From CAVXGU01 sp963761615 (GTDB lineage Bacteria; Acidobacteriota; Vicinamibacteria; Vicinamibacterales; CAVVIG01): DNA of 64,000 bases. The stretch is from positions 2,418,001 through 2,482,000 of the forward strand of contig CAVXGU010000003.1 of assembly GCA_963761615.1 (NCBI GenBank). Direction: 5' to 3'. The position numbers and the translations under genes are program-made. The stretch's first letter is position 1. Every line of letters begins with the position of its first letter. The notes beneath the pieces were generated by a model. It had not been told where the DNA came from. It ran no database searches and saw only the letters and a list, made by a program, of their open reading frames with translations. Shown one piece after another: positions 19,520-27,968 of this stretch.

Positions 19520-19981
19520 TCAGCCGTCCAGGGCCTCCAGCAGCGCACCGATCGTCAGACCCGTGCCGGGGTCGACCAGATCGGGCGCCACCTCGGCGAG
19601 CGGTTCCAGGACGAAGCGCCGCCCGCGGAACCGCGGGTGCGGCAGCACGAGGCCCGGCTCCTCGAGGATCACGTCTCCGAACAGCACGAGATCCAGATCG
19701 AGGGTTCTGGCGGCGCCCTGGTGGGGGCGCTCGCGGCCACGCTCGCGCTCGATCGCGAGCAGGTCATCGAGGAGCGCGTGCGGCGCCGTCCGGCACCCGC
19801 CCACCGCGGCCGCGTTGAGAAACATCGGCTGCGGCCCGGAAACGCCGACGGGCGCGGTGGTGTGATAGCGGGACACCTGGAGGTCGGAGAGGAGATCGTC
19901 GAGGCGGGAGGCGGCGAAGTCGAGGTGCGCACGCCGGTCGCCCAGGTTGCTGCCGAGCGAAATCGCGACCTGGATCACCAT
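19520..19981 (-). CDS. folK: 2-amino-4-hydroxy-6-hydroxymethyldihydropteridine pyrophosphokinase
   Basis: 153 residues from ATG 19981 (a GTG one codon earlier is possible). HPPK transfers pyrophosphate from ATP to the pterin precursor in folate synthesis. Family motifs are SLGSNLGDR at the N-terminus, QPMFLNAAAVG, ERERGRERPHQGARTLDLDL (one residue differs from the sequence, which has GAAR) with the two metal-binding aspartates, and LPHPRFRGRRFVLEPLAEVAP. It converges on the RND gene. Its upstream side is a 9-bp tandem repeat rather than an obvious promoter, and no folB or folP is next to it. Confidence 0.9.
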   Translation of the reverse strand: MVIQVAISLGSNLGDRRAHLDFAASRLDDLLSDLQVSRYHTTAPVGVSGPQPMFLNAAAVGGCRTAPHALLDDLLAIERERGRERPHQGAARTLDLDLVLFGDVILEEPGLVLPHPRFRGRRFVLEPLAEVAPDLVDPGTGLTIGALLEALDG

Positions 19982-20000
19982 CACCCCATCACCCCGCCAC

Positions 20001-20061
20001 TACATCACCACATCACTACATCACCACATCACCACATCACCACATCACCACATCACTACAT
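20001..20061. repeat. 9-bp tandem repeat (CATCACCAC/CATCACTAC)
   Basis: About seven near-perfect copies of CATCACCAC, some with CATCACTAC, fill the space between folK and the next gene and lead almost to the folK start codon. The less regular ATCACCCC units at 19976-19995 look like a decayed continuation. It is a simple VNTR, too short and without spacers to be a CRISPR. A 9-bp unit could change length without frameshift. Confidence 0.75.
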
Positions 20062-20067
20062 TCTTCT

Positions 20068-20538
20068 CTATTCCACCCACCGACGGTCGAGCACGCGGCC
20101 CTCGGGCGGGGGGTTCCTGGGGTTGTGGCGTCCGAGGACGTCCTCCCGGCCCTCGGCGAGCTGCTCGAAGGCGCGCTGCTGCTCGAGGGTCTCGCCGAGG
20201 ATGACGCGCAGCATGCCGCGGTGCCTGGCGTGCAGCATCGCGTCCACGCGGGGACGCCACCGCTCGACGAAGGCCGCCGAGTCGCGGGCGTCCTCGCGGA
20301 GGATCGCCTCGGCGCCGCCCTGGCGATCGGGCGCCGGCGCGGCGGGCGGCACGTCGGCGCCCAGATCGACGAGCGCGCGGGCAATCCACGAGAGCTGCAC
20401 GTCCCCGCGGTTGATCAGGTACTGGTAGACGTTGTTGGCGTCGTACTGGGCCATCCGGCGGGCGCCGGATTCGTGACGCAGCACCATCGCGAGCTTGTCG
20501 CGGTAGAACTCCTGCAGCAGGTCCGTCAGGTCCGTCAC
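20068..20538 (-). CDS. helical protein of unknown function, possibly ferritin-like
   Basis: 156 residues from GTG 20538, which overlaps the dksA stop as GTGA. The sequence is almost entirely predicted helical with repeated acid and His positions (FYRDKLAMVLRHESGARR, HARHRGMLRVILGETLEQQ). That layout would suit a four-helix bundle of ferritin-like type, but canonical ExxH pairs are not clear. It ends with a charged, Pro/Arg-rich tail. Coupling to dksA suggests co-expression. I cannot assign a function. Confidence 0.65.
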   Translation of the reverse strand: MTDLTDLLQEFYRDKLAMVLRHESGARRMAQYDANNVYQYLINRGDVQLSWIARALVDLGADVPPAAPAPDRQGGAEAILREDARDSAAFVERWRPRVDAMLHARHRGMLRVILGETLEQQRAFEQLAEGREDVLGRHNPRNPPPEGRVLDRRWVE

Positions 20539-20870
20539 GTCGCCTGTTTCTCCTTGCAGGAGATGCAGACCCGCGTCCACGGGATCGCGTTCAGGCGCGC
20601 CTCGGCAATCATCTCGCCGCAGTCCCGGCAGACGCCGTAGGTGCCCTTCTCGATCCGCCAGAGAGCCTCCTCGATCGCCTGCAGGATCTTCGCGTCGGTC
20701 TGCTTCAACTTGAGCTGGATGTGGACTTCGTTGTTGCCGCTCGCCTGATCCGCCATGTCCCCCTGGCGGGTGTTGTTCTCCATCGATGCCTGAAGTGGTT
20801 TGATGCCGCCGGTGCCGAGGATTTCCGTGCGCTTCCTGAGGAGCGCGTCCTTGTACGCCTGTACGTCCAT
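20535..20870 (-). CDS. dksA: DksA/TraR-family zinc-finger transcription regulator
   Basis: 111 residues. DksA-type proteins insert a coiled coil into the RNA polymerase secondary channel and modulate initiation with ppGpp. The coiled-coil tip has the DxxDxA motif as DMADQA (about 38-43). The C4 zinc finger is CRDC (81-84) and CISC (102-105), 17 residues apart. ATG 20870 follows GGAGGAG. It is shorter than E. coli DksA (151) because the N-terminal arm is reduced, a common bacterial variant. Confidence 0.85.
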   Translation of the reverse strand: MDVQAYKDALLRKRTEILGTGGIKPLQASMENNTRQGDMADQASGNNEVHIQLKLKQTDAKILQAIEEALWRIEKGTYGVCRDCGEMIAEARLNAIPWTRVCISCKEKQAT

Positions 20871-20932
20871 GCGCCTGAGACTCCTCCAGACGGTGCGGCC
20901 CGGACGGGCCCGTTCAAAAATCTCATCATACC

Positions 20933-22264
20933 TCAGCCCTGCAACCACGCGTACCGTGCGATGAACAGCAGCGCGAAGACGTACACGAGCGGATGCACTT
21001 CGCGGCCCCGCCCCGCGCCGAGCTTGAGCGCCGCGTAGGACGTGAGCCCGAACGCCACGCCCTCGGTGATGCTCAGCGTGAGCGGCATCATCACGATCGT
21101 CAGGAACGCCGGAATCGACTCGGTCGGATCGTCCCAGTCGACGTGACGGAGGCCGCCGATCATCATCGTCCCCACGAGGATGAGGGCGGGCGCGATCACC
21201 GGGTAGAGCGTCACGTCGCCCGCCTGATAGCCGCCGGCGATCATGCGCGCGAGCGGATAGAGGAACAGCGAGGCCACGAAGAGCGCGGCCGTGACGACGC
21301 TCGCCAGACCGGTGCGGCCGCCGGCCGCCACCCCGGCGCCGCTCTCGACGTACGCCGTCACGGTGGACGTGCCGAGCATCGCGCCCGCGACGGTGCCGAG
21401 CGCGTCGGCGAGCAGCGCCTGGCGCGCGCGCGGCAGGGTGCCGTCGCGCATCAGGCCCGCCTGGTTCCCGACGGCCACCAGCGTGCCCACCGAGTCGAAC
21501 AGCGCCAGCAGGAAGAAGACGAAGATCACCGCGATCATCCCGGGCGCGAACGCTCCGGCGACGTCCAGCTTGAGGAGCGTCGGCAGGATCGACGGCGGCC
21601 GGCTCGCCACGCCGTGGTAATGCACCAGACCGAGCGGCAGGCCGACGAGCGTGCTCGCGAGCATCCCCCAGAGCAGCGCGCCCGGGACCCGCCGCGCCAT
21701 CAGGATCGACGTGAGCAGCAGCGTGCCGAGCGCCATGAGCACCGGCGCGCGGTGCAGGCTGCCGAGGGCCACGAGGGTCCCTGGAGCACCGACGATCAGC
21801 CCGGCCCACTGGAGTCCCACCATCGCGATGAGCAGGCCGATCCCCGCCGCGATCGCGTACTTGATGCCGTCCGGGATCGCGGTGATGAGGCGCTCGCGCA
21901 ATCCGATGCCGGCGGTGAGGACGAAGATCGTGCCCGCGATCGCCACCGCGCCGAGGGCGATCTGCCACGGCACGTGCATCGCGATGACCACCGAGTAGGT
22001 GAAGAAGAAGTTGTGCCCCATCGCCGGCGCGACCGCGATCGGGTAGTTGGCCATGAAGGCCATCAGCGCCGTCGCGAAGGCCGTCGCCACGCAGGTGGCC
22101 ACCAGCACGGCGCCGAAGTCCATGCCCGCTGACGACAGGAGCGCGGGCTGCACGAAGATGATGTAGGCCATCGTCAGGAACGTCGTGACGCCGGCCAGGA
22201 TCTCCGTGCGGACCGTCGTGCCGTGCGCGCTGAGCCCGAATTGGCGTTCGAGGAACGTGGTCAC
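20933..22264 (-). CDS. AzgA-type (NCS2/AzgA-like) purine permease
   Basis: 443 residues with about 13 hydrophobic segments. It starts at GTG 22264 behind GGAGG. Typical AzgA elements are the N-terminal FGLSAHGTTVRTEILAGVTT and FLTMAYIIFVQP, the TM3 segment APAMGHNFFF (usually PGMGLNAYF), ALFDSVGTLVAVGNQAG in TM8, and GTSTVTAYVESGAGVAAGGR in TM10. These proteins import adenine, guanine or hypoxanthine with protons. GH in place of GL in TM3 is a small deviation near the substrate path. It lies 62 bases upstream of dksA on the same strand. Confidence 0.88.
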   Translation of the reverse strand: MTTFLERQFGLSAHGTTVRTEILAGVTTFLTMAYIIFVQPALLSSAGMDFGAVLVATCVATAFATALMAFMANYPIAVAPAMGHNFFFTYSVVIAMHVPWQIALGAVAIAGTIFVLTAGIGLRERLITAIPDGIKYAIAAGIGLLIAMVGLQWAGLIVGAPGTLVALGSLHRAPVLMALGTLLLTSILMARRVPGALLWGMLASTLVGLPLGLVHYHGVASRPPSILPTLLKLDVAGAFAPGMIAVIFVFFLLALFDSVGTLVAVGNQAGLMRDGTLPRARQALLADALGTVAGAMLGTSTVTAYVESGAGVAAGGRTGLASVVTAALFVASLFLYPLARMIAGGYQAGDVTLYPVIAPALILVGTMMIGGLRHVDWDDPTESIPAFLTIVMMPLTLSITEGVAFGLTSYAALKLGAGRGREVHPLVYVFALLFIARYAWLQG

Positions 22265-22279
22265 GGGCAGCCTCCGTGC

Positions 22280-24807
22280 TTATTCGGACCGGAGCGTGGC
22301 GAGCGGCTTGTGGCGGAGGACGTCGAGGCTCGAGACGAGGCCGATGACGGCCACCGCGACCGCCGTCACGCCGACGCCAGCGATGTGCTCGACCGGGAAG
22401 ATCCGCCAGGGGATGTCGAGGGCGTAGCGGCTCACGCCCCACGTCAGGGCGATGGCCCCGAGCGAGCCCACCAGCCCGGCCAGCAGACCCAGCACGCCGT
22501 ACTCGAGGACGAGCATCCTCGCGATGGTCTTCGTGCTGGCGCCGAGCGTCTTGAAGACGGCGGCCTCGTAGACCCGCTGGAACTTCGTCATGGCGACCGC
22601 GCCGATGAGAATCAGCCCGCCGCTCAGCAGCACGAGCGCGCCCACGACGGTGATGGCCAGCGTCACCTTGCTCATCACGTCGCGGATGTTCGCGAGGATC
22701 TCCTGGAAGTCGATGACCGACACGTTCGGGAACGCCACGACGAGGTCGTGCTGGAAGCGGGCGCGCGCGTCCACGCCGCTCGGACCCTTGAGCGGCGCGA
22801 TGAACGTCTGCGGCGCCTGGTCGAGCACGCCCGGCCGGAAGACGAACATGAAGCCGCCGCTCCGCGAGTCCTTCCAGTCCACGCGCCGGATGCTCGTCAC
22901 CTTCGCGTCGATCGTCCGGCCCAGGATGTCGAACCGCACCGTGTCGCCCAGGTCGATGCCGAAGCGATCGTGCAGCCCCTCCTCCACCGACACCTCCGCC
23001 TGGTCCGAGGGTCCGTTCCAGAAGTGTCCGGCCACCACCTCCTCGTTGGCCTCGAGGTGATCGCGGTACGTCACCGTGTACTCGCGCGCCAGCGAGCCGC
23101 GCGCGCGAACGTCCTCGAAATCGTCGAGGTTCGTCTGCCGGCCCGCCACGCCGGTCACACGGGCCCGCAGGACCGGGATGAGCTGCGCGTGGCTCGCCCC
23201 GTGCGCGGGATCGGCGAGAAAGGCGCGCATCGCCCCGGCCTGGTCGCGCTGCACGTCCATCAGGAACATGTCGGGCGCGTCGGCGCGCATCTCGACCGAG
23301 AATTCGGCGAGCAGATTCGCCTGGAGCGACCGCACGCCGACGATGAAGAACGCGCCGAGGCCGACGGCGAGCAGGATGACCCGGGTCTGGTTGCCGGGCC
23401 GCGACAGGTGGAGCACGGCGTGCCGGAGCGGGAACGACGGCGACTCGGCCAGCGGCGACACCAGGCGTACCAGGGCCTGCCCCGCCAGGAACAGCACGAG
23501 CGCCAGCCCCGCGAACCCCAGGCACACGACGCCGCCGACGCGCCACGAGGCGGCCTGCCAGGCCGTCAGGGCCACGAGCCCGCCCGCCACGGCCACGGCC
23601 GCCCCCACGCTCGTCCAGTCGCGCCGCCCGCGGGTGGACTCGTCGCGCAGGAGCAGCGAGGGCCGCACAACGCGCACCTGCAGGAGGGGCACCACCGAAA
23701 ACAGCAGCGAGACGAGGATCCCGATGCCGAAGCCCTGGATCGCGGCGCTCCACGTGATGCCGTAGTGGACGTCCCCCAGCAGGGCGCTCGTCGGGCCGAT
23801 CGCATAGGGAATCGCCCGGACCGCGACCCAGCCGATGCCCACGCCGAGCAGCGCCCCGGCGGTGCCGAGCGCCAGGATCTGCAGCAGGTAGACGGCGATG
23901 ATTTGTCCGCTGCGGGCGCCGAGACACTTCAGAACCGCGATGGAGCGCATCTTCTGCAGGATGAAGACGCGCGTGACGCTCGAGACCGCGATCCCGCCCA
24001 GGATCACGACAATGAGACCGACCAGGCTCAGGTAGTTCTCCGCGCGGTCGAAGTCCCTGCCGAGCTCGTCGTCGTCGGAGCGGTAGGACCGGACGTTGAT
24101 GAAGTCGTTGCCGACGTCGTGGCGGAGCGCCGTCACGAGCGGACCAATCTCGCTCTGCGCGACGCGCACCAGGCGCACCCGCCGGGCCCGGCTGCCGAAG
24201 CCGATGAGGCCGGTGTCGTCCAGGTCGGCGTAGTCGATGATCACCCGCGGTCCCTGGCTGAAGGCCTCGACGCGCCGGCCCGGCTCGTTCGTGATCACGC
24301 CGCGGATGGTGAACCGGCTGGTGCCGATCATCAGCCCGTCGCCGACGCGCAGGTTGAGCATGGCCAGCAGTTCCGGCCGCACCAGCGCGCCGTGGTGCTC
24401 GATGAGCGCGTGCACGTACACCTGACCGTCGCCCAGCTCCAGCGTGCCGTAGAGCGGGAAGGCGGCCTGCACCGCCCGCAGCTCGACCATCCGCACCGCG
24501 GTGTTCGACGGGTCCGCGGGCCTCACCATCGTCGCCGTCTCGATCGTCTCGGTGGAGATCGCCGCCGCCTCGCGGAGCCGGCGGTCGATGGCGGCTTCGA
24601 CCTTCGGCGGCCAGTCCCGGTTGGTGGAGATGAGGACGTCGGCCGCGATGAGCGATCGCGCCTCCTGGCCGAACACGGCCCGCACGTCCTGAATCACCGA
24701 CCGCAGCGCCACGATGGCGGCCACGCCGACCGCAATGCACACGAAGAAGAACAGCAGCCGCCGCCACGCGGCGCGGGTCTCGCGGGCGGCCATCCGGAAG
24801 ACGAAGC

Positions 24808-24811
<4 letters not shown>
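22280..24811 (-). CDS. YbbP-like FtsX-family ABC transporter permease
   Basis: 843 residues. TM1 (LLFFFVCIAVGVAAIVALRS) is followed by a periplasmic domain, three helices at about 260-400, two central helices, another periplasmic domain and a final set of three, the ten-helix duplicated layout of YbbP. FILQKMRSIAVLKCLGARS and FQRVYEAAVFKTLGASTKTIARM are the two cytoplasmic coupling motifs. The ATG overlaps the ATPase stop (ATGA). Together with the next two genes it forms a tesA-ybbA-ybbP operon. Substrate is unknown; lipid or lipoprotein export has been proposed for the family. Confidence 0.88.
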
Positions 24812-25472
<661 letters not shown>

Positions 25473-25476
<4 letters not shown>

Positions 25477-26207
25477 GGATGCGTGCCGAGAATCGGTCCG
25501 ACGACCGCCCACACGTTGTCCGCCACGACGCGCGCGCCCGGCGCGGTGGGGTGAATTCCGTCGGCCTGGTTGAGCACGTCGCTGCCCGCGACGCCCTGGA
25601 GGAGGAAGGGAATGAGGGGCACGTGAAACTGGCGCGCGAGCGTCGGGTACACGTCGTGGAAGGCGCGGGTGTAGTCCGGCCCGAAATTGGGCGGCGCCTC
25701 CATCCCCGCCAGCACGACGCGGATCTTGCGCGCCTGTGCGCGCTCGATGATCGCCGACAGGTTCGCGGACAGTTCCGACGGCGGCAGGCCGCGCAGTCCG
25801 TCGTTGCCGCCGAGGGCCACCACGAGCACGCGCACGTCGCCGTCGAGCGCCCAGTCGAGTCGGCTCAGGCCGCCCGCGGACGTGTCGCCCGACACGCCCG
25901 CGTTCACCACCTCGTAGTCGAGGCCGGCCTCGTCCACGCGGTGCTGCAGCAGCGCCGGATACGCCTCGTCCTGGCGCAGGCCCAACCCGGCCGTCAGGCT
26001 GTCTCCCAGGATCACGATGCGCGGCCGCGACGACGTCGCCGCCGCCTCGACCGGCGCGGCCGGCGATCGAGGCGACCCGGACGACGCGCCCGCAGCCGGC
26101 GCTCGCTCCGCCGGAGGCGATCCGCACGCCGAGCTCAGGAGCAGTGCGCCGATCGCGATCCACCGAGCGGCGCCGGGGCTTCCCGTGCGGAGACTCCGAA
26201 CAGTCAC
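25473..26207 (-). CDS. tesA: TesA-like SGNH lysophospholipase/arylesterase lipoprotein
   Basis: 244 residues from GTG 26207. The N-terminus is basic, then hydrophobic, and reaches a Cys in LLSSAC, a plausible though imperfect lipobox. A Pro/Ala/Ser linker leads to the catalytic domain. Block I is VILGDSLTAGLG with the nucleophile Ser, block III is ALGGNDGLRG with the oxyanion Asn, and block V is DGIHPTAPG with the catalytic Asp and His. In E. coli tesA is divergent from ybbA; here it is first in the same operon. The promoter must lie in the 20 bases separating it from pgi or within pgi. Confidence 0.87.
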
Positions 26208-26215
26208 GGCTACAG

Positions 26216-26222
26216 TATTCTA
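26216..26222. promoter_or_regulatory. shared divergent -10 element between tesA and pgi
   Basis: TATTCTA reads as TATTCT on the plus strand (26216-26221, six bases before the pgi ATG) and as TAGAAT on the minus strand (26222-26217, nine bases before the tesA GTG). Both spacings fit leaderless or nearly leaderless transcripts. The two start codons are only 20 bases apart, so any -35 element must lie inside the opposite gene. Confidence 0.45.
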
Positions 26223-26227
26223 CAGAC

Positions 26228-27940
26228 ATGTCCGACGCCACGAACTTGCGCGCGCAGCTGCGCAGCACCCTGCGAATTCATCCCGGCTCGATCGGCGATC
26301 GTCTCGACGCCGGCGCGAACGCCGCCGCTGCGGCCGCTTCCGGACTCTGGCACCACGACCCGGCCGCGTGGAGCGCGGATCAGGAAGTCCAGCGCCGCAT
26401 CGCGGCGCGCCTGGGCTGGCTCACCTCGCCCGAGATCATGTCGCGTGCCGTCCCGCGCCTCGAACAGCTCGGGGCGTCGGTGTCACGCGACGGATTCGAG
26501 GACGTGGTGCTCCTCGGCATGGGCGGGTCGAGCCTCGCGCCCGAAGTGCTCCGATCGGTGCTCGGGGCGACCGCCAGCGGTCCCCGGTTCCAGATGCTGG
26601 ACTCGACCGACCCCGCGGCCGTGCGCGCGGCGGCGACACCGCCCGAACGGACGCTCTACGTGTTCGCCAGCAAGTCGGGCACGACCGTCGAACCCAACAT
26701 GCTCGCCGGGCACTTCCGCGAGCGCCTCGAGCGGGCGGGGCTGCGCTGGGGCCGCCACTTCATCGCAATCACGGACGAGGGCACGGCGCTGGCACGCCTG
26801 GCCGAGACCGAGCGATTCCGCGACGCGTTCATCAACCCGTCGGACATCGGCGGGCGCTACTCGGCCCTCTCGTACTTCGGTCTGGTGCCGGCGGCCCTGA
26901 TGGGGCTCGACATCGCGGCGCTCGTCGGCTGGGGCCTCGCGATGCTCGAGGCGGCGCGCGACGGCCAGGGTGCCCTCGACAACCCGGCGGTCGGCCTCGG
27001 TCTCGCCATGGCGACGGCTGCCCGCGCGGGACGCGACAAGCTCACCCTGCAGTTGCCGCCGGAGCTCGAGGCCTTCGGACTCTGGGTCGAACAGCTGGTA
27101 GCCGAAAGCACCGGCAAGCTCGGCACCGGCATCGTCCCGATCGCGGGCGAGCCGAGCGGCCCGAACACGGTGTACGGTCCCGACCGGTTCTTCGCGCGGT
27201 TCCAGGTGGGGCCACGGGAGACCGCCCCGCCGGCCTTCCCGGGCGAGGCCCCGGGGGCGGACATCGAGCTGCGCGAGATCACGGCGATCGGCGCCGAGTT
27301 CGTCCGCTGGGAGATTGCGACGGCGGTGGCGGGCGCGCTGCTGCACATCAACCCCTTCGACGAACCCAACGTCCAGCAGGCCAAGGACGCAACCTCGCGG
27401 CTGCTGGAGGGCGTCAAGGATGGAGGCCGCCTGGCCCTGCCGCCGGCCGACCGCACGCTCGACGGCGTCACGCTGACGCTGACGCCGGCCGCGCGCGACC
27501 TGCTCGGCCAGGAGCCAGCCGACGCGATCCTGACCCTCGTCCGGCCCGGCGACTACGTGGCGCTGCTGGCGTACGTCGGCCACGACCGGGCCCTGGCAAC
27601 CGAGCTGACCGTGCTGCGGAGGAGGATCCTCGACGCCAGCCACGCCGCGACGATGTTCGGCTACGGACCGCGTTACCTGCACTCGACCGGCCAGCTCCAC
27701 AAGGGCGGGCCGAACACGGGGGTGTTCGTGCTGATCTCGGCCTCACCCGCCGAGGACGTGCCGATTCCCCACCAGCCGTTCTCCTTCGGCACGCTGGAGC
27801 TGGCGCAGGCCCTGGGCGACTTCCAGTCGCTCGCGGGCGCCGGCCGGCGGGCGGTGCACGTCCACCTGCCGTCGCCCGATCCGGGGCGCCTCCATCGGGT
27901 CGCCGCCGCCCTGGCGGCGCGCCTCTCGCCCGCCACCTGA
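26228..27940 (+). CDS. pgi: glucose-6-phosphate isomerase (Pgi-domain protein of the Tal-Pgi type)
   Basis: 570 residues from ATG 26228. It should interconvert glucose 6-phosphate and fructose 6-phosphate. SIS-type phosphosugar segments are visible: VVLLGMGGSSLAPEVLRS, YVFASKSGTTVEPN and FINPSDIGGRYSALSYFG. Later motifs are ESTGKLGTGIVPI and HINPFDEPNVQQAK. The layout matches the isomerase half found fused to transaldolase in some bacteria, here standing alone; no transaldolase is adjacent. GFGPRYLHSTGQ-like GYGPRYLHSTGQLHKGG is the C-terminal signature. No ribosome-binding site precedes it, consistent with a leaderless message. Confidence 0.88.
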   Translation: MSDATNLRAQLRSTLRIHPGSIGDRLDAGANAAAAAASGLWHHDPAAWSADQEVQRRIAARLGWLTSPEIMSRAVPRLEQLGASVSRDGFEDVVLLGMGGSSLAPEVLRSVLGATASGPRFQMLDSTDPAAVRAAATPPERTLYVFASKSGTTVEPNMLAGHFRERLERAGLRWGRHFIAITDEGTALARLAETERFRDAFINPSDIGGRYSALSYFGLVPAALMGLDIAALVGWGLAMLEAARDGQGALDNPAVGLGLAMATAARAGRDKLTLQLPPELEAFGLWVEQLVAESTGKLGTGIVPIAGEPSGPNTVYGPDRFFARFQVGPRETAPPAFPGEAPGADIELREITAIGAEFVRWEIATAVAGALLHINPFDEPNVQQAKDATSRLLEGVKDGGRLALPPADRTLDGVTLTLTPAARDLLGQEPADAILTLVRPGDYVALLAYVGHDRALATELTVLRRRILDASHAATMFGYGPRYLHSTGQLHKGGPNTGVFVLISASPAEDVPIPHQPFSFGTLELAQALGDFQSLAGAGRRAVHVHLPSPDPGRLHRVAAALAARLSPAT

Positions 27941-27956
27941 CGCCGAGCCTTTTCGC

Positions 27957-27962
27957 TATACT
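27957..27962 (+). promoter_or_regulatory. -10 element of the TPR-AAA+ regulator gene (leaderless)
   Basis: TATACT ends six bases before the GTG at 27969, so transcription should start at or next to the start codon. No ribosome-binding site is present in the 28 bases after the pgi stop. A -35 is weak. Confidence 0.45.
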
Positions 27963-27968
27963 CGCGAC

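Noticed and set aside
20001..20061. CRISPR array
   Set aside because: The unit is 9 bp and contiguous, without spacers, and no cas gene is near.
20535..24767. A 1410-residue minus-strand frame ending in dksA
   Set aside because: Only the last 111 codons are real (dksA); the rest is the wrong frame of the YbbP-like and purine permease genes.
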